64,000 nt of DNA, from assembly GCA_947473805.1 (NCBI GenBank), contig CANJGB010000003.1:1-64000 (forward strand), read 5' to 3'. Shown here piece after piece: positions 33,623 through 41,994 of this stretch (position 1 is the stretch's first letter; each line of letters opens with the position of its first letter). The notes under the pieces were generated by a model. That model worked only from the letters and a program-made list of their open reading frames with translations, was not told the DNA's origin and searched no databases. The position numbers and the translations under genes are program-made. The DNA comes from Alphaproteobacteria bacterium (GTDB lineage Bacteria; Pseudomonadota; Alphaproteobacteria; Ferrovibrionales; Ferrovibrionaceae).

Positions 33623-34375
33623 TTGAGCGAACTCAAGGGCAGGATCGCCGCCGTGACCGGCGCGGCGAACGGCATCGGCCGGGCGGTGGCGCGCCAGCTT
33701 GCGGCGAACGGCGCCACGGTGGCGCTGCTGGACATCGACGCAACGGCGCTGGTCGCCGCCTGCGGAGAAATCCGCCAGGCCAGCGGTCAGGCCATGCCGT
33801 TCCCGGTCGACCTGCTGAAGCTCGACGCCATCGAGGCGGTGTTCGCCAAGGTGGCAGCCGACCTCGGCCCCGTCGATATCCTGGTCAACAATGTCGGCGG
33901 ATCGGCGCGCAAGAAGAGCAGCGAGTTCTGGTGTGCCGCGCCCGAGACCATCGAGTTTATCGTCACGCTCAACCTGTTCGCGACACTGCGCTGCACCCGC
34001 CAGGTAGTGGCCGGCATGCGCGAACGCAAATGGGGCAAGATCGTCAACATCTCGTCCGACGCCGCCTTCCACGGCGACCCCAACATTGTCGATTACGCGA
34101 CCGCCAAGGCCGGGATTCTGGGCTTTACCCGCTCGCTGGCCAGCGAAATGGCGAAGCACAAGGTGAACGTGAATGCCGTTTGCCCCGGCTCGACGAACAC
34201 CAAGGCGGCCGAGGAGTGGACGCCCGAGGTGCGCGCCTTCGCCGCCTCCGCGCCGCTCGGCGCCATGTGCGAGCCCGACGACATCGCCAATGCGGTTTCC
34301 CACCTCGTCAGCGAGAAGGCCCGGTTCGTTACCGGCGACGTCATGGTAGTGAATGGCGGGCGCGCCTACCGCTAA
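33623..34375 (+). CDS. Short-chain dehydrogenase/reductase in the diketone operon
   Basis: The 250-residue classical SDR has TGAANGIG, NNVGG near 89-93, catalytic Ser144/145, Tyr158 and Lys162, and the C-terminal VNGGRAYR. LDIDA at the end of strand two suggests NAD. The start is a TTG at 33623 behind GGGGAGGAG. The gene is followed after 23 bases by the 6-oxocamphor-hydrolase-like crotonase. A dehydrogenase that makes a cyclic diketone just before its hydrolytic opening would fit, but that is inference. Confidence 0.88.
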   Translation: MSELKGRIAAVTGAANGIGRAVARQLAANGATVALLDIDATALVAACGEIRQASGQAMPFPVDLLKLDAIEAVFAKVAADLGPVDILVNNVGGSARKKSSEFWCAAPETIEFIVTLNLFATLRCTRQVVAGMRERKWGKIVNISSDAAFHGDPNIVDYATAKAGILGFTRSLASEMAKHKVNVNAVCPGSTNTKAAEEWTPEVRAFAASAPLGAMCEPDDIANAVSHLVSEKARFVTGDVMVVNGGRAYR

Positions 34376-34398
34376 TCGGATTTTCCGGAGGACAGTCA

Positions 34399-35181
34399 GT
34401 GAGCAAGTTCAGCGACTACGAGAAGCAGTACGAATTCATCCGGTTCGAGCGCGACAAGGACGGCATCCTGCTGATGCAGATGCACACCAATGGCGGCTCG
34501 CTGGTCTGGGGCGGCGGCCCGCAGGAGGAGCTGTCGCGCGCGTTCGACCAGGTCGGCGCCGACCGCGAAAACCATGTCATCATCTTCACCGGCACCGGCG
34601 ACGAATATTCCGGCCCGCGCCCGCCCTACGAGACGCGCCACTTCAAAGGCGTGCCCAAGCCCAGCGAATGGGACAACGGCCTGTGGCGCGGCAAGCGCAT
34701 GGAAATGGGCATGCTCAACATCGAGATGCCGATGATCGCCGCCGTCAACGGCCCGGCCAAGCGGCACTGCGAATTGCCGCTGCTCTGCGACATCGTCCTG
34801 GCGACCGAGGACACGACGTTCGAGGACACCGCGCACTACTATCTCGGCAACCTCGTGCCGGGCGACGGCGTCAACATCGTGCTGAACATGCTGCTGGGCC
34901 CGAACCGCGCCCGCTACATGATGTTTACCGGCCAGAAGCTGTCGGCGCAGGAGGCGAAGACCCTCGGCCTCGTCGGCGAGGTGCTGCCGCGCGACAAGCT
35001 GCTGCCGCGCGCCTACGAACTGGCGCGCCAGATCCGCCAGCGCCCGGTCATGCAGAACCGCTACACCCGCGTCATCAACACCCAGCGCCTGAAGGAAGAG
35101 TTCCTGAGGCTGCAGGGCTACGGCATGGCGCTCGAGGCCCTGGCCGACATCGACCGCGCGATGACCGAGCAGGAGAAGTAG
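34399..35181 (+). CDS. 6-oxocamphor hydrolase-like crotonase (beta-diketone hydrolase)
   Basis: The 260-residue crotonase closely follows 6-oxocamphor hydrolase of Rhodococcus in family blocks I know: YEFIRFERDKDGILL, then MHTNGGSLVWGG and DRENHVIIFTGTGDEYS. The four catalytic positions known there have counterparts: His123 (NGPAKRHCELP), His146 (DTAHYYLG), Asp156 (VPGDGVN) and Glu246 (ALEALAD). The enzyme should cleave a C-C bond between two carbonyls of a cyclic beta-diketone by retro-Claisen hydrolysis, not hydrate an enoyl-CoA. The start is a GTG at 34399 with CCGGAGGA upstream; the longer upstream open frame is a shadow of the SDR gene. It is last in its operon and convergent with the MFS gene. 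Confidence 0.85.
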   Translation: MSKFSDYEKQYEFIRFERDKDGILLMQMHTNGGSLVWGGGPQEELSRAFDQVGADRENHVIIFTGTGDEYSGPRPPYETRHFKGVPKPSEWDNGLWRGKRMEMGMLNIEMPMIAAVNGPAKRHCELPLLCDIVLATEDTTFEDTAHYYLGNLVPGDGVNIVLNMLLGPNRARYMMFTGQKLSAQEAKTLGLVGEVLPRDKLLPRAYELARQIRQRPVMQNRYTRVINTQRLKEEFLRLQGYGMALEALADIDRAMTEQEK

Positions 35182-35199
35182 GCGCCGCTGATCGGACTC

Positions 35200-36387
35200 T
35201 CACGCCGCCGTCGGCATTTTTCTTGTGGCCCACCAAAATAAAGCCGGTGCGAGAAATGCCGGGGCGACCACAACGACAATGATCGTGAGGATTGTTCCTT
35301 CGTGCAGCAGTCCGACCAGCAGCACGCCGAGCGCGTTCATGATCGAGTGAAGCGTGGTGACAACCCCGGACGCAGAGCCTGCCAGCCGCGGGTTTAACGA
35401 CAATACACTCGCGATGGACATCGGCAGAACGAACGCGTTGGCGATGTTGAATATGACAAGCCACGACATGAATACGGGCACCGAGAGCAGGCCGGCGTGA
35501 AACGAGCCTAGCGCCCAGAGAGAGCCAAGAACGCCAAGTCCGACGCCGATGCGCAGGATGGCGAGCGAAGAAAAATATCGGGACAACACCGATATGCCGA
35601 GGCCCGCAGTGGCGTAGCTCATCGGCATGATGCTGAAGATGAGGCCGAAACCGGTCGGCGAGAGGCCGAGCAGGCTCGTCAATACGAACGGCGCTTCGAT
35701 GATAACGGACTGGAAGGCGGACATGTAAAGGCCGCCCACCAGGGCGAGTCCCATAAAAGAGCGCGAGCGCAACAACCACTTCAGTCCTGTCCATACGGAC
35801 GCGGACCGGGTTTCGACGCGTTCACGCTCTTTGAAGCCAAACTGGATGGCGAAGAAAAGCATCACGCCGTATATGGCGAGGAAGAAAAGGCCGGATCGCC
35901 AACCGAAGAAATCCACCATCAGGCCGCCGATAATCGGCCCGATTGCCGTGAGCATGGCCATCAGGCTGGTGACCAGCGTAATCGTCGATGGTGCCTTGGG
36001 GCCAAGCTGCCGCTGCACGATGGCGCGCGGAATGACAACCCCGGCGCACGATCCCACGGCCTGGAGTATGCGGCCCAGGTACATCAGTGGCAGGGAAGTC
36101 GCGAAGCCGACAATGGTGCTGCCAATGGCGAAAAGCCCGATTCCGAAAAGCAGGATGCGCCGGCTGCCCAACCGGTCTGACATGGACCCGACCACCGGCC
36201 CAATCACGGCGAGCACCGCCAGATAGGCTGCCATCGTCAGCTGAATGGTCGGAACCGGCACTTGCATGTCAGCGGCGGCGGCTGTCAGCGCCGGCATGAA
36301 CAGTGAATAGGTGAGGGTGTACGCGGCGCTGCACGCCGCTGCCAACACCACCAATTTGGTGACTGCGCCCCTGCCGACCTCGGTCAC
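35200..36387 (-). CDS. MFS multidrug efflux transporter (Bcr/CflA-like)
   Basis: The 395-residue protein has twelve hydrophobic helices. It carries the MFS motif A between helices 2 and 3 (VVGSMSDRLGSRRILLFGIG) and antiporter motif C features in helix 5 (SLMAMLTAIGPIIGGLMVDF). Helix 1 includes FMPALTAAAADM, as in Bcr/CflA drug-H+ antiporters. Inner membrane exporter; the substrate is unknown. It converges with the oxocamphor-hydrolase-like gene and may export a pathway intermediate, though its family and direction do not require this. tRNA-Leu lies upstream. Confidence 0.88.
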   Translation of the reverse strand: MTEVGRGAVTKLVVLAAACSAAYTLTYSLFMPALTAAAADMQVPVPTIQLTMAAYLAVLAVIGPVVGSMSDRLGSRRILLFGIGLFAIGSTIVGFATSLPLMYLGRILQAVGSCAGVVIPRAIVQRQLGPKAPSTITLVTSLMAMLTAIGPIIGGLMVDFFGWRSGLFFLAIYGVMLFFAIQFGFKERERVETRSASVWTGLKWLLRSRSFMGLALVGGLYMSAFQSVIIEAPFVLTSLLGLSPTGFGLIFSIMPMSYATAGLGISVLSRYFSSLAILRIGVGLGVLGSLWALGSFHAGLLSVPVFMSWLVIFNIANAFVLPMSIASVLSLNPRLAGSASGVVTTLHSIMNALGVLLVGLLHEGTILTIIVVVVAPAFLAPALFWWATRKMPTAA

Positions 36388-36511
36388 TGCTCTTGTCTCT
36401 TTTCAGGCAGACGCATGCATCGACTCTAGCATGCGGACGGTCATCCCCCAAATCGTGGGGCCAGGCGCCGCATGCGAGCGCGCATACTTTAAGGCGGGAA
36501 TTTTCGTGATT

Positions 36512-36596
36512 TGGTGCCCGAGGTCGGACTCGAACCGACACTCCTTGCGGAACCGGATTTTGAGTCCGGCGCGTCTACCAATTCCACCACTCGGGC
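36512..36596 (-). tRNA. tRNA-Leu (CAA)
   Basis: Read on the minus strand it starts GCCCGAGTGGTGGAATTGGT and ends CTCGGGC plus A and an encoded CCA. The acceptor stem GCCCGAG/CTCGGGC pairs fully. The anticodon loop is CTCAAAA, giving anticodon CAA. A long variable arm (TTCCGCAAGGAGT region) is present as in class II tRNAs, and GGTTCGAGTCC is the T loop. The total is 85 bases including CCA. Confidence 0.96.
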
Positions 36597-36605
36597 AACG
36601 GCGTT

Positions 36606-36634
36606 TCGATAGACGATTCCCCGTCGCGTTTCAA
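36606..36634 (-). promoter_or_regulatory. Sigma-70 promoter of tRNA-Leu
   Basis: On the minus strand, TTGAAA (36634-36629) and TATCGA (36611-36606) are separated by exactly 17 bases. The -10 box ends about 10 bases before the first base of the tRNA, the normal distance for a stable-RNA promoter. Confidence 0.7.
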
Positions 36635-36779
36635 CAAGGGCGGATTTCCGGCGCCCCAACACCCCCGTGGCGCGAGGCGCAAAAACGTGGAACCTTGCGG
36701 TCCGGAGGCCGTTTCCATCGCCGGATCAGCCGGCACGTTCCCCTTCGGGACGGAGGTTAGGCCCGTCCCTGGAGCCGCT

Positions 36780-37691
36780 ATGCGCCGCCTGAATGTTCGC
36801 CACATCACCACCTATCGCTACAGCGAGCCGATCACCCCGGGCGACCACCGGATGATGTTCCGGCCGCGCGACAGCCACGACCTGCGGCTTATCTCGGCCA
36901 CGCTGGCGATCTCGCCGCAGCCCATCGCCATCCGCTGGCTGTACGACGTGTTCGGCAATTCCGTTGCCATTGCCAGTTTCGAAGGCACCGCGACCGAGCT
37001 GCATTTCGAGAGTCTGGTGTCGCTGGAGCATTACGAGGCCGGCGCGCCGGACTTCGCGCTGGACGGGGCGGCGAAGGACTATCCGTTCTCGTATCTGGAC
37101 ACCGAACTGCCCGACCTGATCGGCCCGATGACGCGGCGGCACAACGAGCCGGAAATCGCCCAGTGGGCGCGCAGCTTCCTGCACAATGCGGGCGAGGCGA
37201 CGGGTTCGATGGAAATGCTGACCGCCATGACGGTGGGCATCAAGGAGAAGTTCATCTACGCCGCCCGCGACGAAATGGGTGTGCAGACACCGCTCGAAAC
37301 GCTGAACCTCGGTACCGGCTCATGCCGCGACTTCGCTTTCCTGATGATGGAGGCGGTGCGCTCGCTCGGCCTCGCGGCCCGTTTCGTCACCGGCTACATC
37401 TACAGCCCGGCTGGTTCCAGCGGCAATGTCGGCGGCGGCGCCACCCATGCCTGGCTGCAGGTCTATCTGCCGGGCGCCGGCTGGGTGGAGTTCGACCCGA
37501 CCAACGGCATTATCGGCAACCGCGACCTGATCCGCGTCGCCGTGGCGCGCGATCCGTCGCAGGCCCAGCCGCTGTCGGGGACCTGGACCGGCACGCCGTC
37601 CTCCTATCTCGGCATGTCAGTCGATGTCACGGTCACCGCCGGCGATCCCGACCAGCCGGTGCAGATATCGACCCCTGCCGCCGCGGCCTGA
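36780..37691 (+). CDS. Transglutaminase-like family protein
   Basis: The 303-residue protein has the N-terminal beta domain of bacterial transglutaminase-like proteins (RHITTYRYSEPITPGDHRMM followed by FRPRDSHDLRL). The catalytic domain follows with Cys182 (GTGSCRDFAFLMMEA), His223 (GGGATHAWLQVYL) and Asp239 (WVEFDPTNG), so the triad is complete. There is no signal peptide. These proteins are probably cysteine proteases or amidases of the cytoplasm, often near circularly permuted ATP-grasp genes, which are not present here. The ATG at 36780 is chosen because it begins the conserved domain. Confidence 0.9.
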   Translation: MRRLNVRHITTYRYSEPITPGDHRMMFRPRDSHDLRLISATLAISPQPIAIRWLYDVFGNSVAIASFEGTATELHFESLVSLEHYEAGAPDFALDGAAKDYPFSYLDTELPDLIGPMTRRHNEPEIAQWARSFLHNAGEATGSMEMLTAMTVGIKEKFIYAARDEMGVQTPLETLNLGTGSCRDFAFLMMEAVRSLGLAARFVTGYIYSPAGSSGNVGGGATHAWLQVYLPGAGWVEFDPTNGIIGNRDLIRVAVARDPSQAQPLSGTWTGTPSSYLGMSVDVTVTAGDPDQPVQISTPAAAA

Positions 37692-37774
37692 CCAGCGACT
37701 GACATCCGCGGTATGGGCCGGGGCGGCAAATCGGCGGGTGGACGCCGCCGGGCTTCCGTGACAAAAGCCGGGAG

Positions 37775-38356
37775 ATGCTGAAGCGCCTGTACAACTGGAT
37801 CATGGCCTTGGCGGCCGGCCCCCGCGCCGAGCCGGCGCTGGCGCTGGTGTCGTTCGCCGAAAGCTCGTTCTTCCCCCTGCCGCCCGACATCATGCTGGTG
37901 CCGATGTGCCTGGCGCAGCGGTCGCGCGCCTTCCGCTTTGCCGCGGTGTGCACCATTGCCTCGGTCCTCGGCGGCATTCTCGGCTATGCCATCGGCTATT
38001 CCCTGATCGAGACGGTCGGTAAGCAGATCCTGGAATTCTATGGCCAGTCCGGCGCATTCCATGAATTCCAGGCCAAGTTCGCCCAGTACGGCTTGTGGAT
38101 CATCCTGATCAAGGGGCTGACGCCGATCCCCTACAAGGTCGTTACCATCGCCAGCGGTGCGGCGGCATTCGACCCGCTCACCTTCATCGCCGCGTCCATT
38201 GTGACCCGCGGCGTGCGCTTCTTCGCCGAGGCCGCGTTGCTCTGGTACTTCGGCGAGCCGATCCGCGAGTTCCTCGAAAAGCGGCTGAACATCCTCACCT
38301 GGATTTTCCTCATCGTGTTCGTGCTAGGCTTTGCCGCCGTCCACTACCTGTTCTGA
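37775..38356 (+). CDS. YqaA/DedA-family membrane protein
   Basis: The 193-residue protein shows DedA (SNARE-associated) features: a re-entrant-like segment SFAESSFFPLPPDIMLVPMC, the amphipathic G-x-x-x-G-Y region VLGGILGYAIGYSL, and the conserved IILIKGLTPIPYKVVTIASG with the Arg/Pro-rich second re-entrant region. The YqaA subgroup is short. DedA proteins move lipids or lipid carriers across the inner membrane. It precedes dsbB by 10 bases and coq7 follows, so the three genes probably form one transcript. Confidence 0.9.
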   Translation: MLKRLYNWIMALAAGPRAEPALALVSFAESSFFPLPPDIMLVPMCLAQRSRAFRFAAVCTIASVLGGILGYAIGYSLIETVGKQILEFYGQSGAFHEFQAKFAQYGLWIILIKGLTPIPYKVVTIASGAAAFDPLTFIAASIVTRGVRFFAEAALLWYFGEPIREFLEKRLNILTWIFLIVFVLGFAAVHYLF

Positions 38357-38366
38357 AGACGTGATC

Positions 38367-38849
38367 ATGGAACCCGTCTGGCAACGCTTCGCGCCCCAGA
38401 TCGTCGTCGTCCTGGCGGTCGCAACGCTTGGCACCGCGCTCGTTTCGCAATACGGCTTCGGCCTGCAGCCCTGCGAATTGTGCCTGATGCAGCGCTGGCC
38501 CTATGTGGCGGCAATTGTGCTGGGGCTCCTGGGTTCGCTTGTGTTTGGCCGCGCGCGCGCCGTCTTTGTCGCGCTGGCCGGCCTTGCGTTTCTCGTGACC
38601 GCCGGCATCGGAGTCTTTCATGTGGGCGTCGAGCAGCACTGGTGGCCCGGTCTTGCCAGTTGCAGCGGCGGCTCGACCGCTGCCTCCGTCGATGAACTGC
38701 GCGCCCAGCTGATGGGCAAGCCCATCGTGCGCTGCGACGACATCGCCTTCCAGTTCCTCGGTGTCTCGATGGCTGGCTGGAACGTCGTCGCCGGCGTCGC
38801 CTGGGCGGTGTTCAGTTTCATCGCCGCCAAGCGGCTGTGGCGCGTATGA
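38367..38849 (+). CDS. dsbB: Disulfide bond formation protein DsbB-like
   Basis: The 160-residue protein has four membrane helices. The first periplasmic loop holds Cys36-Cys39 (QPCELCLMQRWPY) and the second holds Cys99 and Cys123 (ASCSGG and VRCDD), the four cysteines needed to reoxidise DsbA and pass electrons to quinone. Alphaproteobacterial DsbB proteins have this compact form. No dsbA is nearby. Its stop overlaps the coq7 start by four bases (ATGA), giving translational coupling to a ubiquinone-synthesis gene. Confidence 0.92.
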   Translation: MEPVWQRFAPQIVVVLAVATLGTALVSQYGFGLQPCELCLMQRWPYVAAIVLGLLGSLVFGRARAVFVALAGLAFLVTAGIGVFHVGVEQHWWPGLASCSGGSTAASVDELRAQLMGKPIVRCDDIAFQFLGVSMAGWNVVAGVAWAVFSFIAAKRLWRV

Positions 38850-39379
38850 GCCGCCTGCCGGGCGATCCTGAACCCGGTGAGGCGATGCGGCGCATGATCC
38901 GCGTCGATCAGGCCGGCGAATATGGCGCGCGGCGCATCTATGCCGGACAACTGGCTGTCCTGCGCGGCACGCCCGCCGAGGCCAAGATCCGCCACATGGC
39001 GGACCAGGAAAACCGCCATCTCGACATGTTCGAGAAGCTGATGGTCGAACGCCGCGTGCGGCCGACCCTGCTGGGGCCGCTGTGGCACGTGGCTGGCTTC
39101 GCGCTGGGTGCGGCGACGGCGCTGATGGGCGAAAAGGCCGCCATGGCCTGTACCGAGGCGGTCGAGGAAGTGATCGACGAGCATTACGGCCGGCAGTCGG
39201 CGGTGCTTGACGGCGACACGGCGCTGAAAAGCGCGGTAGATGAATCGCGTGCCGACGAAATCCAGCACCGCGACACGGCACGCGCCTCGGGCGCGCACGA
39301 GGCGCCGGGTTACGAGGTGCTCACCACCGTCGTGAAGCGCGCCTCGAAACTGGCGATCTGGCTCAGCGAGCGGGTCTGA
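38846..39379 (+). CDS. coq7: Demethoxyubiquinone hydroxylase Coq7
   Basis: The 177-residue protein has the ferritin-like di-iron pattern: IRVDQAGEYGARRIYAGQL, HMADQENRHLDMFEKLM, CTEAVEEVIDEHYGRQ and DEIQHRDTA, giving the Glu and ExxH ligands. It hydroxylates 5-demethoxyubiquinone in ubiquinone synthesis at the inner membrane. This oxygen-dependent form indicates aerobic growth. The start ATG overlaps the dsbB stop. It is convergent with tatA. Confidence 0.95.
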   Translation: MSRLPGDPEPGEAMRRMIRVDQAGEYGARRIYAGQLAVLRGTPAEAKIRHMADQENRHLDMFEKLMVERRVRPTLLGPLWHVAGFALGAATALMGEKAAMACTEAVEEVIDEHYGRQSAVLDGDTALKSAVDESRADEIQHRDTARASGAHEAPGYEVLTTVVKRASKLAIWLSERV

Positions 39380-39383
39380 CCGC

Positions 39384-39620
39384 TCAAACCTTGGGCTGAT
39401 GCGTCTGGGTCTGCGGCGCGCCCTGTTCCATGCGCCGGACTTCCTCAACCTTTTCAGGCTGGGAGGCGGGCGTCTCGGGCTCTTCCTTCATGCCGGCCTT
39501 GAACGACTTGATGCCCTTGGCGAGGTCGCCCATGAAGCCGGAAATCTTGCCGCGGCCGCCGAACAGAATGACGGCGACAACCAGAACGATAATCCAGTGC
39601 CACGCGCTGAAACCACCCAT
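39384..39620 (-). CDS. tatA: Sec-independent translocase subunit TatA
   Basis: The 78-residue protein has an N-terminal membrane helix ([17 protein letters not shown]), then [20 protein letters not shown], the amphipathic helix with the F-G-x-G-K hinge typical of TatA, and a charged tail. TatA forms the pore ring of the twin-arginine pathway. tatB and tatC are not adjacent here, which is unusual since they often form an operon. The ATG at 39620 has GGGGAG upstream. The stop lies four bases from the coq7 stop. Confidence 0.93.
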   Translation of the reverse strand: MGGFSAWHWIIVLVVAVILFGGRGKISGFMGDLAKGIKSFKAGMKEEPETPASQPEKVEEVRRMEQGAPQTQTHQPKV

Positions 39621-39724
39621 GACCGTACTCCCCTGAACGCTGGCCGCATTAAACACAAAATGGGGACGCGGGGCAAAACCTGCAAGCGCGGCGGGGCCGA
39701 ATTTAAAGGACTATTTTCCAGCCT

Positions 39725-40600
39725 TTAATGCCGCGTCATCCCCATCAGGGCGCGCGCTTCGGCCGGCGTGGCGATGTCGCGCCCCGCCGCGCGGGCCTGC
39801 GCGACGGTCCGTTCCACCAGTTGCGCGTTGCTCAGCGGGCCGCCGGCCTCGGGCGCCATGTCACCAATGCCGATCCGCGGATGGCCTCCCATCCTGATCG
39901 CCAGGTCATTCATGCGGTGATGGGCCGCACCTGGCGCCTGTGCGAACCAGTGCACCTTCAGGCCCGGCGGCAGCATGTCGAGATAGGCGCGCAGGCCCGT
40001 CTCGTTCGGCAGCGGGCCATAGGCCTGGTTTTCGCTGAAGTTGAACTGGATCACCAGCGGCCCGGGCAGCAGCCCAGCCGCGCGCAGCATCAGGATCGAG
40101 CGCACATGGCCCAGTTCGTGCGCCATCATGACGATCTTCAGCGTGTTGGCGCGGGCGAATTCCAGAAACGGTGTCAGCGCGGTGTGCGACACCACGAAGG
40201 TGCTGTCGCGGCCGAAGTTCTTGGCAACCGGGTCCCAGGCGGCCAGGCTCCAGGCGCCGATCCCCTGCATGTACATGTCCGCCCGCCCGTCAGGGGCGAT
40301 TGCCAGTTCACGCACATGGGCCAGGTCGGCATTCACGTCATCGCTGTAGCCGGCGGTGGGATAGAAGATCGCGTCCGTCTCTGCGCGGATCTTGCGCAGG
40401 GCTTCGCGATAGAGCCCGACATCGCTCGGCAGGTTGGCGCCTGTCTTCGGATCGCGCGGATGGAAATGCACGATCGATGCGCCAGCCTTGCAGCAGCCGA
40501 TGGCGTCGCGGGCGATCTCGTCGGGCGTCAGCGGTACATGCGGATTCTGCGCCTTGGTGACGCGTTCGTTCATCGCCACCTGGATGATCAGCTTGTCCAT
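39725..40600 (-). CDS. BKACE-family beta-keto acid cleavage enzyme (DUF849)
   Basis: The 291-residue TIM-barrel protein has MDKLIIQVAMNERVTKAQNP, AIGCCKAGASIVHFHPRDPK with the zinc-binding HxH and the conserved RD, FYPTAGYSDD, and a C-terminal MGGHPRIGIGDMAPEAGG. Members condense a beta-keto acid with acetyl-CoA to give acetoacetate plus a new CoA ester, as for 3-keto-5-aminohexanoate in lysine fermentation; substrates vary widely. The frame is open for 104 codons upstream, but the ATG at 40600 begins the conserved sequence. It precedes no obvious partner. Confidence 0.9.
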   Translation of the reverse strand: MDKLIIQVAMNERVTKAQNPHVPLTPDEIARDAIGCCKAGASIVHFHPRDPKTGANLPSDVGLYREALRKIRAETDAIFYPTAGYSDDVNADLAHVRELAIAPDGRADMYMQGIGAWSLAAWDPVAKNFGRDSTFVVSHTALTPFLEFARANTLKIVMMAHELGHVRSILMLRAAGLLPGPLVIQFNFSENQAYGPLPNETGLRAYLDMLPPGLKVHWFAQAPGAAHHRMNDLAIRMGGHPRIGIGDMAPEAGGPLSNAQLVERTVAQARAAGRDIATPAEARALMGMTRH

Positions 40601-40632
40601 GGCGTCGCTCCCAGGGGCGCGGGCCGTATTTC

Positions 40633-41178
40633 CTACGGCTCCAGTTCGGTGTCCCAGTACAGATAGTCGCGCCAGGTCTCGTGCAGGAAGCGCGGCGGGA
40701 AGGCGCGGCCATTGTCCTGCAGTTCGTGCACGCTGGGCCTGGCCGGCCGGCGGCGCGGATACATGTGGCACTCGCGCACCAGGCGGCCGCCCTTGTGCAG
40801 GTTGCACGGCGCGCAGGCGGTGACGACATTGTCCCACGACGTCACACCGCCGCGCGACTTCGGCAGGACGTGATCGAAGGTCAGGTCCTCGTGGCTGCCG
40901 CAATACTGGCATTCGAAGCGGTCGCGCAGGAACACGTTGAACCGGGTGAAGGCGGGGCGGCGCGCGGGCGCGATGTATTTCTTCAGCGCCACGACGCTGG
41001 GCAGCCGCATCACGAAGCCGGGCGAGCGGACCTCGCGGTCATATTCAGACAGGATGCTGACCCGTTCCATGAAGACGGCCTTGACTGTCTCCTGCCAGGG
41101 CCAGAGCGACAGCGGGTAATAGCTCAGCGGCCGAAAGTCGGCGTTCAGCACCAGCGCGGGACAAGACTCGGGGGACAT
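40633..41178 (-). CDS. HNH endonuclease
   Basis: The 181-residue protein has the N-terminal block PALVLNADFRPLSYYPLSLW and an HNH domain with two zinc-binding CxxC pairs: FECQYCGSHEDLTFDHVLPK, then SRGGVTSWDNVVTACAPCN with the H...N...H catalytic set. This is the widespread solitary HNH family next to housekeeping genes in alphaproteobacteria; its substrate is unknown. GAGGG lies before the ATG at 41178; a start 19 codons earlier is possible. No restriction or phage genes are nearby. Confidence 0.88.
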   Translation of the reverse strand: MSPESCPALVLNADFRPLSYYPLSLWPWQETVKAVFMERVSILSEYDREVRSPGFVMRLPSVVALKKYIAPARRPAFTRFNVFLRDRFECQYCGSHEDLTFDHVLPKSRGGVTSWDNVVTACAPCNLHKGGRLVRECHMYPRRRPARPSVHELQDNGRAFPPRFLHETWRDYLYWDTELEP

Positions 41179-41298
41179 GTACACCCTCGGTTGGAACCCC
41201 TTGGGAAGCAATTGCCGCAACAATCTTGGCGGCAAGTCCGCTCAAACGCCAGTGCAATTTACCATTAGCGGTATGACGCAATTATTGCGGTACATGTT

Positions 41299-41994
41299 CT
41301 AGATGTCGCCGTGAAAGGCATCCCGCAGGAACCGGCCGCCACGCTCCAGCCCGGTCGGATCGATGCCATGGCCCAGCCCCGGCACCAGATGTGATTCCAC
41401 GGTAAATCCGGCCGCACCCAGCGGCCCCAGCGCCGCCTGCAGGCGTTCCGGCGGGACGACGGGGTCGGAATCGCCATGGATCAGCAGGATCGGCGGCTTG
41501 CACTTCGCTTCCTTTGGCAGCGACTCGCCCGCGATCAGCGAGCCGGAATATCCGACAATGGCGGTGATGTCGCTGCGCCGCGGTCCGGCATATAGGCTCA
41601 TCATCGTGCCCTGGCTGAAACCGACCAGCGCCAGCGGCTGGCCCTTGAGGTTCAGCCGCGCCACCTCGTCGTCGATGAATGCGTTCAGCGCCGGGGCCGC
41701 CTTGGCCACGGCGTCGCGCATGGCGGCGAAGACCTGCCCGGCCAGGACCGGGTCGCGGCGCATCGCCTCGGGGTCGTAGCGGTTGAGTGCGAACCACTGG
41801 AAGCCGAACGAACCAGGCACCGGCTCGGGTGCATTGGGCGCGACGAACGCGGCATCGGGCAGCAGGCCCTGCCAGTGCGGCGCCAGGCCGATCAGGTCGT
41901 TGCCGTCGGCGCCATAGCCATGCAGCAGGACGACGAGCTGGCGCGCGGTGCCGGAGGCGGGGGGAAGGCGGGGGCCGTCGAGTTTCACGGTCAT
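41299..41994 (-). CDS. Phospholipase/carboxylesterase (alpha/beta hydrolase)
   Basis: The 231-residue protein has LVVLLHGYGADGNDLIGLAP (oxyanion region), nucleophile Ser127 in GFSQGT, Asp177 in HGDSDPVV and His209 in GLGHGID, completing the triad of the YpfH/EstB/LYPLA-type carboxylesterases. It is a cytoplasmic ester or thioester hydrolase of broad specificity. Its ATG overlaps the stop of the DNA glycosylase gene by four bases, so the two are cotranscribed leftward. Confidence 0.92.
   Translation of the reverse strand: MTVKLDGPRLPPASGTARQLVVLLHGYGADGNDLIGLAPHWQGLLPDAAFVAPNAPEPVPGSFGFQWFALNRYDPEAMRRDPVLAGQVFAAMRDAVAKAAPALNAFIDDEVARLNLKGQPLALVGFSQGTMMSLYAGPRRSDITAIVGYSGSLIAGESLPKEAKCKPPILLIHGDSDPVVPPERLQAALGPLGAAGFTVESHLVPGLGHGIDPTGLERGGRFLRDAFHGDI

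Noticed and set aside
33565-34398. An upstream extension of the oxocamphor-hydrolase-like frame suggesting a fusion protein
   Set aside because: The first 278 codons of this frame are an out-of-frame reading of the SDR gene, which has intact motifs; a GTG with GGAGG at 34399 is a proper start.
40633-41178. HNH gene as part of a restriction or phage-defence island
   Set aside because: It is the common solitary HNH family and is flanked by housekeeping genes. No methyltransferase, integrase or phage gene is close.
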